From the NCBI GenBank assembly GCA_023954155.1, contig JAMLIO010000003.1, forward strand, positions 1 to 64,000: a DNA stretch of 64,000 nucleotides, in the 5' to 3' direction. Source of the stretch: Pseudobdellovibrionaceae bacterium. Lineage in GTDB: Bacteria; Bdellovibrionota; Bdellovibrionia; Bdellovibrionales; UBA1609. Within the stretch, counting starts at the first letter, position 1; each line of letters begins with the position of its first letter. Shown one piece after another: positions 16,290 to 25,277 of this stretch. The notes under the pieces were generated by a model that saw only the letters and a list, made by a program, of their open reading frames with translations, made no database searches and had not been told where the DNA came from. The position numbers and the translations under genes are program-made.

Positions 16290-17873
16290 CTATTCAAACT
16301 CTCTAAACTCCTTAGAAACATATCTTCTATATGCAGCCAATTGCCTTTTCAACTCATCTTTTAATTCATTGTCTAACCGACGAGTTAGCTCACCAAAATG
16401 CGCTTCATAGGTTGAAAGTGTATAAAAAAAGTTATTTAAATTTTGTCTGACTTTATCTTCATCATCTTCATAAAAAAGAGCAGAATAACCAGGATGATTT
16501 TCGTTAAAAAGAACCGTAACTTCACCCTCTTTATTGACCATTGGAGCCCATAGGCAATCATAAGGCAAATGATCGACTATCATCCACCATTCATCTTCCA
16601 AGTCTTCCTTTAAGTCATCTTCTATTCCTTTTTGCTTATCATCATAACCTGGAATTGCATTAGAAATTTTGTTGTCTCTATCCATTCTTAAATCAGCTGG
16701 AGAAGGCTTTCCCTTTCCAGATTTTTTTAGTTCTTCATCGGCCTTTTTCTTTTGCCATTGTCGCTTAAACTCCGTGCCCTCATCCCTATACCTGTCTTCG
16801 CTATCCGAAAAAATTTGATTTATATACTGCTGGTTGAGCTTGGCAGTGACGTGGTCTTGTATTTCTGGCTTAGTCTTGGTGTGGTCCACACCCATTAAAT
16901 TGTCTCCATCATCAGAAAACTCTATCAAAATTCTACATGGGCTATGATGATGCGAAAATGCTCTTGTCCCATACCACCCTCCTTGAGTAATCAAACGTCC
17001 ATTTCGGGAAATATATAAACCCTGCTCTTGAATTTTTAATTGAGCTCCACCAAATTGGGGAGAAGCACTTTTTAGAAACATTCTTAGATTTTTTCTTTCT
17101 TTCTCAGACCAATGGCCACCACGACCTAAATGTGCTGCAGATACTTTAAAAATTACTTTTGATCCATCATCATCTTCAATTTCAATCTCTTTCAATGAAT
17201 ATGAATGATAATAATTTAATCGAGAGTTCTTCTGTAGCTCAGGAAGGAGAGGGTTTATTGGGTCAACTGGTGCCCTATCTATCATGATCACCAATTCATC
17301 TCGTTCCAACATACCATAAAAGGATAACCCTAAACGATTTCTTAAACTATCAATTAAATCTGCTCTTACTTTACGTTTGTTAACTTGTCTAATTTCAATG
17401 ATTGTCCCGTTTGTAAGGCCCGTCTGATTCCAAAGTTCCGTTGGCTCGATAGATACTTTTATTAGATTATCTTTGCTCTTCTTTCGCAAACTTTCTAAGG
17501 GCATCTCCACATAATAAAATGTCCCTCCTCTTCTTCTTGTATGAATGCATATTATATCACCCAAACTAAACCCTGCCGATTTCAATCCAACTCCATACTT
17601 TCCCTTTTGACCTTTTTTTGCAGATTTGTGACCAGCATTTCTCCATGGAGTAATTGCTCCCTTAAGATCGTCTTCATTCATTCCTTCGCCATCATCTACA
17701 ATTTGGATTCCTTCATCTTTATCTATGTATATGTGAATCACTGTAGCTTTCGCATCCACACTATTGTCAACTATATCGGCAATAGCTTCGTGAAATGAGT
17801 ATTTGAATCCACGAATGGACTCAAATAGCCCTGAAATTGGAACCTCTAAAGGTAAGTCGAACTGAGTTTTCAT
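16290..17873 (-). CDS. MORC/MutL-like GHKL ATPase
   Basis: The start is set at the ATG at 17873 with GGGAGA upstream. The Bergerat fold is clear: N-box EAIADIVDNSVDA (Glu29, Asn37), G1 box DDGEGM at 60-65 and G2 box GKYGVGLKSAG at 91-101, followed by an S5-like transducer region (to ~330). The C-terminal part contains a charged coiled stretch (QWQKKKADEELKKSGKG) and an acidic region. MutL/MORC-type GHKL ATPases have been described in restriction-modification-like operons with SNF2 helicases. Here it is the last gene of the operon after the ParB-like, helicase and DUF3883 genes. It probably forms an ATP-gated DNA clamp; not shown. Confidence 0.85.
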   Translation of the reverse strand: MKTQFDLPLEVPISGLFESIRGFKYSFHEAIADIVDNSVDAKATVIHIYIDKDEGIQIVDDGEGMNEDDLKGAITPWRNAGHKSAKKGQKGKYGVGLKSAGFSLGDIICIHTRRRGGTFYYVEMPLESLRKKSKDNLIKVSIEPTELWNQTGLTNGTIIEIRQVNKRKVRADLIDSLRNRLGLSFYGMLERDELVIMIDRAPVDPINPLLPELQKNSRLNYYHSYSLKEIEIEDDDGSKVIFKVSAAHLGRGGHWSEKERKNLRMFLKSASPQFGGAQLKIQEQGLYISRNGRLITQGGWYGTRAFSHHHSPCRILIEFSDDGDNLMGVDHTKTKPEIQDHVTAKLNQQYINQIFSDSEDRYRDEGTEFKRQWQKKKADEELKKSGKGKPSPADLRMDRDNKISNAIPGYDDKQKGIEDDLKEDLEDEWWMIVDHLPYDCLWAPMVNKEGEVTVLFNENHPGYSALFYEDDEDKVRQNLNNFFYTLSTYEAHFGELTRRLDNELKDELKRQLAAYRRYVSKEFREFE

Positions 17874-17911
17874 TTTGATCTCCCTATCTAAACTCGATGG
17901 CATTATACATT

Positions 17912-18286
17912 TTAATATACTATCTTTAATTTACAGACTTCTGCATTTTTAAAAACTCCTTTCGCCACAGGGTTTCTTATTTCATGAACAACTTGACCCA
18001 AATTCACATCTACCAAATACAAAAATGCCAACTCCCCCAAAGCCCCAAGACGTTCCATCTCATTTTTTGAAATAAAAAATGTGTTTGATGAACCGAACGC
18101 CTTTACTTCAATAAATCTTGGAGTCACTGGATGACCTACAGAATCTATAGATTCTATATCATACCCCAAAGAAGTATTGTCAGAGACAAGAGTAACAAAT
18201 TTCGAAGCACCACAAATTTTTAACCGTGAAAACTCATAATCCAATGCTATTTCCTCAGCCCTATCTCCAATTTCTAATCTATTCAT
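17912..18286 (-). CDS. DUF3883 (PD-(D/E)xK nuclease-like) protein
   Basis: A 124-residue stand-alone DUF3883 domain. Visible are SDNTSLGYDIESID, the catalytic-like Asp43, and FIEVKA with Glu60 and Lys62, giving the D...ExK nuclease pattern, then FFISKNEMER. DUF3883 often occurs fused to or beside helicases and GHKL ATPases in defence loci. The start overlaps the helicase stop by 4 bases and the GHKL gene begins 38 bases after its stop, so it is central in the operon. The nuclease role is inferred from residues; a purely DNA-binding role is possible. Confidence 0.82.
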   Translation of the reverse strand: MNRLEIGDRAEEIALDYEFSRLKICGASKFVTLVSDNTSLGYDIESIDSVGHPVTPRFIEVKAFGSSNTFFISKNEMERLGALGELAFLYLVDVNLGQVVHEIRNPVAKGVFKNAEVCKLKIVY

Positions 18287-19806
18287 GGCGCTTTCCGTGT
18301 ATTCAATTTAAGTTCGTCAAGCAAAGCCTGCTGGCTATCCAACTTTGCAAATTGTCGTGTAGCCTGCCTTCTTAACCTCAATTCAGATGGAATAGCATAT
18401 ATATATCGAAAACCACCCTCAGGAAAAATATACGGTCTCCTAATCCGAAACTTACTTTGGTAGAAGTCAGCCCCGTTTGTTGTGATTTCATAGAAAAATG
18501 CTATCCTTGCTCCCGATTCCTGAAGATTTAATCCAGTGGAACCCACTCTGTAATTCGCTATCAATAGTTTGCACTCAGGATTTCGATTGAATTGATCAAT
18601 GGCCTTTTGTTGACACTCTGGTTTCCTACCAAGAAGGAGAACAGAAGAATTCGGGTCATCAGTATGGTAGGTGCCACTTAAGACTGCCTTTCCGATTTCT
18701 GGAAATTTGTTGTAGACATGGGAAATAGCGGCGTTTGTGGTACAAAAAATAATTGCCTTTCTCCCAGCCTCAATCTCTCTAGATATTTCAGCTACAAGAT
18801 GAGAGTCCAATTCACCTTGATTTCTATAGGTAAATTTCACCTTATCTACAGGCGCATATGATAGATCTTCTTCTCCCGATACGAAGGCCATACCTTCTAA
18901 TATTTGATAGTCTTCAGGAGGAATTTCATTCCGATAATGCTGCTCTGGCAAAGGATCACTAACTAGAGAAAGATATCCTCTCACGTCTTTAGGCCCTTTG
19001 GGCATCGGTGTGGCAGTACTCAAAATAACTCTTCCAAAGAATGGAGCCACACGTCGAACCGATTTGCTAACTCTACTTTTTACATTTTTTAAGGCATGAG
19101 CCTCGTCTGGCAATAAAACTGTCTCCCTACCATGAAACCTATTCGTAAATGCCCTCAACTCGTTTGTAAAACTGTGAACTTTTGAATAAGGCAAAACAAC
19201 AATGTCACAGTTTGTTGTTTCAAATCGACATTGAATTTCATGGTTCGAGGCACAGGAGAGATCTTCAATGGTTAAATCAAAATATTTAGCAAACTTTCTT
19301 ACTTCTCTCGAATACACCCCAGTGGCAGTGTTTGGAGACAGTATTAGTGCTCTAACCCCACCTCTATCCTTAAGAAATTGTAAAACAGTTAGCATTATTA
19401 TGGTTTTTCCAGACCCACAAATAGCCGAAAGCAAAGTGATATGGTTTCTTAACGAAAGCAAAATCCCCTGCTCTTGAATTGCTCTAAAATCAACACCTAG
19501 AGATTCCAAATAACTCAAAATTTCCAAATCAGTATATTCATTGCAACCATATCTCAACTTATCAGCCCATTCGGCCTTCTTTTGCCTATATTCTACATCC
19601 TCTTCTGGAACCCGAATACCAAACCCACGCCCTCTTAAAAAATCTCTAAGAGGGCCAACCATGCTACTTTCAATTTTCGCGAGTCTAAGAGTAAAATCTT
19701 CTAATGGTGGGTTAACTGCAAATTTAATTGCAGAATCAGCCGCGGGTGGCCATCGTAAGAAACTTGCGCCTTCAATTTCATCATATCGTATTTCAACTGT
19801 ATTCAT
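18283..19806 (-). CDS. SNF2-type superfamily II helicase/translocase
   Basis: About 507 residues from the ATG at 19806; a GTG at 19815 directly abutting the upstream stop is the alternative. Motif I is GSGKT, motif II PDEAH, motif III STATP, and the C-lobe shows GSTGLNLQES and a QSKFRIRRP motif VI with its arginine finger. The 120-residue N-terminal extension is not recognised and may bind a partner. SNF2 enzymes track along double-stranded DNA using ATP without strand separation. Tight packing with the ParB-like gene and DUF3883 gene argues for one functional complex. Confidence 0.88.
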   Translation of the reverse strand: MNTVEIRYDEIEGASFLRWPPAADSAIKFAVNPPLEDFTLRLAKIESSMVGPLRDFLRGRGFGIRVPEEDVEYRQKKAEWADKLRYGCNEYTDLEILSYLESLGVDFRAIQEQGILLSLRNHITLLSAICGSGKTIIMLTVLQFLKDRGGVRALILSPNTATGVYSREVRKFAKYFDLTIEDLSCASNHEIQCRFETTNCDIVVLPYSKVHSFTNELRAFTNRFHGRETVLLPDEAHALKNVKSRVSKSVRRVAPFFGRVILSTATPMPKGPKDVRGYLSLVSDPLPEQHYRNEIPPEDYQILEGMAFVSGEEDLSYAPVDKVKFTYRNQGELDSHLVAEISREIEAGRKAIIFCTTNAAISHVYNKFPEIGKAVLSGTYHTDDPNSSVLLLGRKPECQQKAIDQFNRNPECKLLIANYRVGSTGLNLQESGARIAFFYEITTNGADFYQSKFRIRRPYIFPEGGFRYIYAIPSELRLRRQATRQFAKLDSQQALLDELKLNTRKAP

Positions 19807-19815
19807 AACAATCAC

Positions 19816-20892
19816 CTACACCAATGTTTTTTCTAAACTTCTAAACTTTTGTATTTGTGTTTCGAGCAAAGAAACAATGTCTGAGGCAACTGTTTTGTCT
19901 TGAAGTTCAAATGTCCTATTCCACTCCCTATCTAGAGCCTTTCTCACCTCTTTTACCGGACTTTCTGATCGAATCATTGCTAATCGAACATTTGCAGTAA
20001 GTTCTCGCAAAGAATCAATGCTATTTAAATCAACCTCTCCATCGTAAACCGATACCAAAATGGGATCTGACGGAACTGAGTGGGAAAGATAATTAATTGT
20101 TGTTTTAACATCATCATGCGCCACCTGGTGCTTGATATATGCATGCATCAAGTTATCCAAATGTTGCAGTCTCACAAACTCACCTTTATGCCTTAACTCT
20201 TGAAATTCATTCTCGTTCAATTGGTCACAAGTCGCGAAAGTCTTAAACTGATTCTTTCTCTCCTCAGGGCTAACGCCGATACGCTCACAGACTTGATCCA
20301 TGAAGATTGAACGCCTCTCTGCCGTTAAGACTTGATTACGCTTTAAACCAGTTCTCTGCATGATTTCACCAATTTTTGCTTCTCTTTTTGACTTGTCTTC
20401 AACGCCTCTCAATTCGTTATACACAACTCTAGCTCGTGCATAATTTGTGTGAAGCACCTTTGATGGATTGGCCTCCGGATGATCTCTCAAAAATTTTTTT
20501 GTACTTTCATCGATGTTCATCGCAATCAGCACTCGAAGCTTTTCAATACCCGCATCCTCTGCAGCTATTCCCCTACGATGTCCATGAATTTTTTGTACCC
20601 TCTTCATGCCTGGATTCAAATAAGCAATAATTGGTTCCGAAGCTGAAGGAATAAACTGTAATGATTTAACCAAATTCTTATGCTCCTTTGGAGCTTCAAT
20701 ACGAATTCTTTCCTCTTGTTTTTCTTTAGAAACATTCTCTCCACCCCAACGAACATTGTATTCATCAACGTCCATTTCGACATTAGCTAAATCAGCCTCT
20801 ACCCATTGGATAATCTTTCCGTCAGGGGTTATAGATTCAATTGTATTAATAATATTTTCTTCGCCAACAATGGCTTTATAATCAAAACTCAT
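19816..20892 (-). CDS. ParB/sulfiredoxin-like domain protein
   Basis: A 358-residue protein whose first 130 residues carry a ParB/Srx-like domain: EPIIAYLN, then the HGHRRGIAAEDAG motif (GHRR at 104-107) that in the ParB family binds CTP or ATP. A helical region follows with LKRNQVLTAERRS, possibly an HTH. ParB-like proteins occur in several DNA-modification defence loci as well as in partitioning; no parA gene is near, so partitioning is unlikely. A ribosome site TAGGAG lies ten bases upstream of the ATG. It begins the four-gene block ParB-like, SNF2, DUF3883, GHKL. Confidence 0.8.
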   Translation of the reverse strand: MSFDYKAIVGEENIINTIESITPDGKIIQWVEADLANVEMDVDEYNVRWGGENVSKEKQEERIRIEAPKEHKNLVKSLQFIPSASEPIIAYLNPGMKRVQKIHGHRRGIAAEDAGIEKLRVLIAMNIDESTKKFLRDHPEANPSKVLHTNYARARVVYNELRGVEDKSKREAKIGEIMQRTGLKRNQVLTAERRSIFMDQVCERIGVSPEERKNQFKTFATCDQLNENEFQELRHKGEFVRLQHLDNLMHAYIKHQVAHDDVKTTINYLSHSVPSDPILVSVYDGEVDLNSIDSLRELTANVRLAMIRSESPVKEVRKALDREWNRTFELQDKTVASDIVSLLETQIQKFRSLEKTLV

Positions 20893-21296
20893 TTCAAATT
20901 TCTCCTAAAATTCTTTAAATTGATAAATAAAAAGATATAATCCCATGAATGGGAGTTAGAATAATAAAATTTTTTTAGGAGATTAATTAGGTAATAAGAA
21001 AATGTAGCATTACTGCCTCCTTTTTTACCTTCGCTAAAAAGCAAAGAGCCAAAGTAAGTATTGTTTACTGGAGTATTTGAAAATGTTCCCTTCCAAAGAA
21101 AGCGATCACTTTTAAAGTACACTCACAAAGCATTATATCAAATTCGAATTCTAAAGTCAAATTTATTGGCATTCCAACGTAAGTAGTTGAAATAATAATC
21201 AAAACCTCTTTGTTGAATTGAATGTTGTTCTAGGGTTTAACTAAATTAGTTTAAAACCAATCGCTCGAAATAAAATTGAAATGTGCATTTTGCCAC
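20893..21296. other. 404-bp leader between methyltransferase and ParB-like genes
   Basis: No convincing gene. On the minus strand a strong AGGAGG precedes a seven-codon frame (ATG 21010 to stop 20987, MLHFLIT). TCCCAT-GA-ATGGGA at 20941-20954 is a perfect 6+2+6 inverted repeat about 50 bases upstream of the ParB-like start and may be an operator. A 77-codon frame across the region has composition typical of AT-rich non-coding DNA. The layout suggests a separate promoter for the four-gene block. Confidence 0.4.
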
Positions 21297-22496
21297 TCAA
21301 ATAGATCGCTTCTTTCTATGAAAAAGAACAACCTCTTTGCACTTGTCAGAGGATGCAGTTCTATTAAACCATTTTCTATTTGGAACCTCTCTCCATAAGC
21401 GGCCGTCAGGACTAGACGTATCTATATTACGAATTTCCTCAAATCCTGTTTCATTCAAAGCCGAAAGGTACAACGGTAATTGGTCTTTTAAATTATTGAA
21501 GGCAAGAACCTGAACAAATACACCATTCTTTTCCATAACCTTGTTAAGGTTTTCAAATGCTAACATCATGTTTGTGATATAGATTTCCAAACTAGCAACG
21601 CCATCCCTTGATCCCATGGTATAAAATGGCTCACTTTCAATCTGATTACTATCAATTATCCAATATGGGAGTCTTGTCTCTAATCTTCCATTTACCTGCC
21701 ACTTATTATAAAGAATATGTCTTTCAGGATAAGGAGGGGACGTTACAACCAGGCTAAATGGCTTTCTCGAAGTTTTCCACTCATTAGTGACATTTGGTTC
21801 AGATGCGCTTTCCAGCCGAATATGTGTAGATGGGATAAAGTCTACAGGATTTGAGTTAAATTCAAGATAAAGCTGAAAAGACATATCAATTTGAGAGCTT
21901 AATGTTTGTTTGTAAATCTCCTCTGCCTGTCTAATTGTTTTCACCAACAGCCTTTGTTCCACTTCCAGTTGCCCAAGCCTTAACAGAGCTCCCTTTGCGA
22001 AATTTCTTAGCTTGTTTGTTGGTAGTACTCTAATAGCTGAAGATATCTTTCGAGTAGAAAGCTCAATAATTTTTGGAATGTTGGTAAAATAAATCTCATC
22101 ACCAGCTCTATACTCAGGCTCTTGATCATTAAGGAAAAGAGCTGAAGCCCATTCTAAAAGCTTACTCGCCTCCCCTTTTGAAATAAGAGTTGTTTTTAGT
22201 TCTGCTGAAAACACAGCTAATTCATTGATGTCAGTTCCAACAAAGTTACGTCTTGCGACCATGGCCTCTACCGCGCAAGTCCCCCCACCGACAAAGGGAT
22301 CAAGTATCCAATCATCTATTTTTGAAAAACTATTTATAACTGCTTTCGGAAAGCTTGGAGGGAAGCAAGCAGGATATTTATATAAATTATGAGTCCAGTT
22401 ATTAATTTTTTGTTTATGAGTAACACTATCTCTCACTTCAGATAGTGCCAACCTAGTACTACGATGTGATTCTTTATTAAGTAATCTTTCTAGCAT
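21297..22496 (-). CDS. DNA methyltransferase (TSPPY type) of the island defence locus
   Basis: A 399-residue SAM-dependent amino-methyltransferase (N4-cytosine or N6-adenine). Motif X/I is FPPSFPKAVINSF...DPFVGGGT at 46-73 (AdoMet binding), and the catalytic motif IV is TSPPY at 252-256. Motif I thus precedes motif IV with about 180 residues between, possibly holding the target-recognition region. The C-terminus (GRLWREVPNRKWFNR) is typical of such enzymes. It sits upstream of the ParB/SNF2/DUF3883/GHKL block on the same strand and would protect self DNA in an R-M-like system. Target sequence unknown. Confidence 0.85.
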   Translation of the reverse strand: MLERLLNKESHRSTRLALSEVRDSVTHKQKINNWTHNLYKYPACFPPSFPKAVINSFSKIDDWILDPFVGGGTCAVEAMVARRNFVGTDINELAVFSAELKTTLISKGEASKLLEWASALFLNDQEPEYRAGDEIYFTNIPKIIELSTRKISSAIRVLPTNKLRNFAKGALLRLGQLEVEQRLLVKTIRQAEEIYKQTLSSQIDMSFQLYLEFNSNPVDFIPSTHIRLESASEPNVTNEWKTSRKPFSLVVTSPPYPERHILYNKWQVNGRLETRLPYWIIDSNQIESEPFYTMGSRDGVASLEIYITNMMLAFENLNKVMEKNGVFVQVLAFNNLKDQLPLYLSALNETGFEEIRNIDTSSPDGRLWREVPNRKWFNRTASSDKCKEVVLFHRKKRSI

Positions 22497-22594
22497 GATG
22501 CTCCCATAATAAATTACACAATATCCTTTTGTCTAGGCCAAATAGTTATTCCTGGTCAGAAGTCCGTACAACCGCTCATCTTTCTAATAAATTC

Positions 22595-22614
22595 TAAATA
22601 TTATATAATATTTA
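22595..22614. promoter_or_regulatory. 20-bp perfect palindrome, candidate controller operator
   Basis: TAAATATTAT joined to its exact reverse complement lies between the divergent methyltransferase (22496) and HTH (22681) genes. Only A and T are used, so a chance palindrome is possible, but the position fits a C-protein-style operator. Confidence 0.4.
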
Positions 22615-22680
22615 AATTATATTTTTAAAATTATAACTTTTATATTATACTTACATAAAACAAATGCAAGGTATAAAGCA

Positions 22681-22941
22681 GTGAAAAAAAAGAAAGCTAT
22701 TATCCCAAAAACTAAATTTAGATTTTCGGAGTTACTTGGAGACACTTCTATTCTTGAGTTAGCAGACGAAATGGGCGTAACTTACACTCAGCTTTATCCT
22801 TACAAAAAACCTGGCGTAAACCCTACCCTACTTGCAATGGAACAAATTGCAGAAGCTCTTTCTCGGATTAGGCACGAAAAAATAACCGTAATCGATTTGA
22901 TTGATCCCAAAGGAAAGAAAAAAAAGAAGAAGTCTAAATAA
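22681..22941 (+). CDS. Small Cro/CI-like HTH regulator, possible R-M controller
   Basis: An 86-residue basic protein with an HTH-like core (SILELADEMGVTYTQLYPYK, then LLAMEQIAEAL) and a Lys-rich tail. The start is a GTG; AAGGTA lies about ten bases upstream. It is divergent from the methyltransferase across a palindrome-containing gap, the position used by controller proteins of restriction-modification systems. The function is inferred from fold and place. Confidence 0.65.
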   Translation: MKKKKAIIPKTKFRFSELLGDTSILELADEMGVTYTQLYPYKKPGVNPTLLAMEQIAEALSRIRHEKITVIDLIDPKGKKKKKKSK

Positions 22942-23632
22942 AAAGCGACAACACATTAAATGTTGCCGCTTCCATAGAGTGAATGGCGAAAGTCAGTTAC
23001 TACTCATAGTCAGGAGTTTGCGAAAGAACTTCCACAAGCTCATCTTCAATGACACCACGTCATTTTCCGTCGCTATTTTCACAAGCCACCATTTCCTTCG
23101 AAAGACCTTGTGCTGCACAAAGTGGTCTAAAGGCTATGGGTGCTTGAAGTCCATTTGCCATCACCACAACTCCACATTGTAGAAGGTCTTTAGGTGGGTT
23201 GTAGCCTTTGCAAGGGTCAAAACCACCACCGCCAAATAGACGCAGACCTGCCTGAAGAATTGAAAAAAGCTATTCGTGCCCGCTACGGCATTGCTGGTAA
23301 AAAAGAGAAAAACGCCCCTCGAAATAGTGTTAAAGCTCCTAAACAAGAGGGAGGAACTGTTTTCAGTTCTCCCCTCTTAATTAACAGCTTTTTATTCTTA
23401 TTTTTTACCCCACTTTTTATATTGGGGTAAAATAATAGAATATCGAAGCCTTAAAGATATAGCCTGCATAGTAATAAAAAGGCCCTCATGTTTTAAAATG
23501 ACACACTATCCATATAACTTCTAAGTACCTGAAAATACTTGTGTGATATTGACAAAATGCTAGAATATTCCCCAATATAGGGATATTTATAGCATTACAA
23601 CATTTGACTTTCATCCCTTTAACAGGGAAAAT
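22942..23632. other. 691-bp stretch without a supported gene
   Basis: Short open frames occur on both strands. Two look like decayed coding fragments: a minus-strand stretch near 23040-23180 reading MANGLQAPIAFRPLCAAQ, and a plus-strand stretch near 23232-23300 reading DLPEELKKAIRARYGIAG. Neither has a ribosome site or full length. I read the segment as gene debris plus the abiE promoter region. Confidence 0.4.
23345..23378 (+). terminator. Long hairpin, probable terminator
   Basis: AAGAGGGAGGAACTG and CAGTTCTCCCCTCTT form a 15-bp stem with two internal mismatches around a TTTT loop. T-rich sequence follows after AATTAACAGC, so termination may be imperfect. Confidence 0.5.
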
Positions 23633-24448
23633 ATGAGCATGAAAACAACGGGAAATAAACCCATCTATTTGATCGACTATGCTGAGTCCCTACAAAGGAA
23701 AGGTCGCTACTTCTTTTCCAAACAAGAAGCTATGGATGCTCTTGGCATTTCCTCTTCAGCGTTTGGTAAGGCTGCAAATCGTCTGAGCCAAAGCACTAAG
23801 ATCATGCGCGTGAAGAATAACTTTTATGCCGTCGTACCTCCTGAATATCGAGACTCTAAGGGACTACCACCTACCTTCTTCATAGACCATCTGATGAAAT
23901 TTATTGGGCAACCTTACTATGTCGGAGTGCTGTCAGCCGCAGCCCTACACGGAGCCGCACATCAGTCTCCACAAGAACTTCAAGTTGTTACAACAAAGCG
24001 ACTTTTAAACCTAGAACATCAAAATTCGCGTGTACGTTTCTTAAATAAGAAACGTATGGAAAACACTTTTGTAGAAACTAAAAAAACTCCTATGGGAAGT
24101 TTACGAGTTTCCACACCAGAAGCTACAGCCCTTGATTTACTTCGCTATGTTCGCTTTGCAGGTCATCTTGATAATGTAGCTACTGTGTTGATTGAGCTAT
24201 CCGAAGTTATGCAAGCTAGAAAGCTAATGGAAGCCGCTAAAGCTGATAATGAGCTTTCCTATGCTCAACGCCTCGGCTACCTATTAGATCGTTTTGTTTC
24301 TACAAAACTTACTGAGCCATTACATACATGGCTTTCTAAACAGAATCCAAGCCCTGTTTTTCTTCGTGCCGATCAACGTAAAGGTGTTACTGAGCGCGAC
24401 AACAAATGGCAGGTCATGGTTAATACGGAGGTTGATCCAGATTTATGA
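23633..24448 (+). CDS. abiEi: AbiEi-family antitoxin of a type IV toxin-antitoxin system
   Basis: A 271-residue AbiEi-like protein: an N-terminal winged-helix (YFFSKQEAMDALGISSSAFGKAANRL) that represses the operon, then the AbiEi domain with YYVGVLSAAALHGAAHQSP and STPEATALDLLRYV. It overlaps the AbiEii gene by 4 bases. In AbiE systems the antitoxin does not bind the toxin but counters its effect and represses transcription. AbiE can act as abortive phage defence. GGGA lies upstream of the ATG. Confidence 0.92.
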   Translation: MSMKTTGNKPIYLIDYAESLQRKGRYFFSKQEAMDALGISSSAFGKAANRLSQSTKIMRVKNNFYAVVPPEYRDSKGLPPTFFIDHLMKFIGQPYYVGVLSAAALHGAAHQSPQELQVVTTKRLLNLEHQNSRVRFLNKKRMENTFVETKKTPMGSLRVSTPEATALDLLRYVRFAGHLDNVATVLIELSEVMQARKLMEAAKADNELSYAQRLGYLLDRFVSTKLTEPLHTWLSKQNPSPVFLRADQRKGVTERDNKWQVMVNTEVDPDL

Positions 24449-25269
24449 TTGAACAACAATTTATCGCTGGATGGCGATCTCAAGCTCCATGGCCCGAATC
24501 TCATCAAGTTGAGCAAGACCTTGTTTTAAGTAAAGCTATTGTGCAGATTTTTTCTGATCCACTTCTAAAAACCACTTTTGCATTTCGTGGAGGAACGGCT
24601 TTACAAAAACTTGTCTTCGATAAACCCAATAGATACTCAGAAGATATTGATCTTGTACAAGTAGAAAGTGGCCCTGTTGGAAAGGCTCTTGATGCCCTTA
24701 GAAGTTTACTTGACCCTTGGCTTGGAAAGCCCCGCATTGACCGCAAAGAAGCACGCGTGACTTTAAGCTACAAGTTTAAGTCCGAAGTTGAACCTGTATT
24801 ACCAATGCGTCTTAAAGTTGAAATCAACACAGATGAAAACTTCATGCTACTACCCTCAAAAAGAAAAACCTTCCAAATGCAAAGCGCATGGTTTCAAGGG
24901 CAAGCCGATGTATTGATTTACGAAACCGAAGAGCTTTTAGGAACAAAACTACGCGCACTCTATCAAAGAAAAAAGGGACGCGATCTTTACGATATGTGTA
25001 TGGCTTTGCAGCATATTGAGGGAATTGATTGTACAAAAATTGTTGAGTGCTTTCATGGTTACATGAAACATCAAAACTTGAGTGTGTCTCGCGCTCAGTT
25101 TGAGTCTAACTTGCATGGTAAATTGAATGATTTAACTTTTACGGAAGACATATTACCTCTTCTCTCTAAAAGTGCACCAAAGTTTGATCCTGTAGCTGAG
25201 GCTGAAATTATAAAATCAAAGCTTATTACACTCCTTCCTGGCGAGCCATGGAAAGGACAAAAAAGTTGA
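24445..25269 (+). CDS. abiEii: AbiEii-family nucleotidyltransferase toxin
   Basis: A 274-residue nucleotidyltransferase of the AbiEii/MenT family. Diagnostic motifs are FRGGTALQKL (GG...) and RYSEDIDLV with the paired acidic residues, then LRALYQRKKGRDLYDM. Family members transfer nucleotides to tRNA acceptor ends or other targets and stop growth. It follows abiEi with an ATGA overlap, the standard order. Confidence 0.93.
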   Translation: MIEQQFIAGWRSQAPWPESHQVEQDLVLSKAIVQIFSDPLLKTTFAFRGGTALQKLVFDKPNRYSEDIDLVQVESGPVGKALDALRSLLDPWLGKPRIDRKEARVTLSYKFKSEVEPVLPMRLKVEINTDENFMLLPSKRKTFQMQSAWFQGQADVLIYETEELLGTKLRALYQRKKGRDLYDMCMALQHIEGIDCTKIVECFHGYMKHQNLSVSRAQFESNLHGKLNDLTFTEDILPLLSKSAPKFDPVAEAEIIKSKLITLLPGEPWKGQKS

Positions 25270-25277
25270 GTAAAAAC

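Noticed and set aside
19816-20892. Plasmid or chromosome partition ParB
   Set aside because: There is no parA nearby and no parS-like site, and the gene is embedded in a helicase/ATPase operon.
20889-21122. 77-codon minus-strand frame overlapping the ParB-like start by 4 bases
   Set aside because: The composition is that of AT-rich non-coding DNA and it shows no ribosome site of its own; the seven-codon leader fits the visible Shine-Dalgarno better.
16290-22496. Assignment of the island locus to DISARM, BREX or Dpd
   Set aside because: No DUF1998 or PLD gene (DISARM), no PglX/PglZ/BrxL (BREX) and no TGT-like DpdA; only the SNF2, methyltransferase and ParB-like parts are shared.
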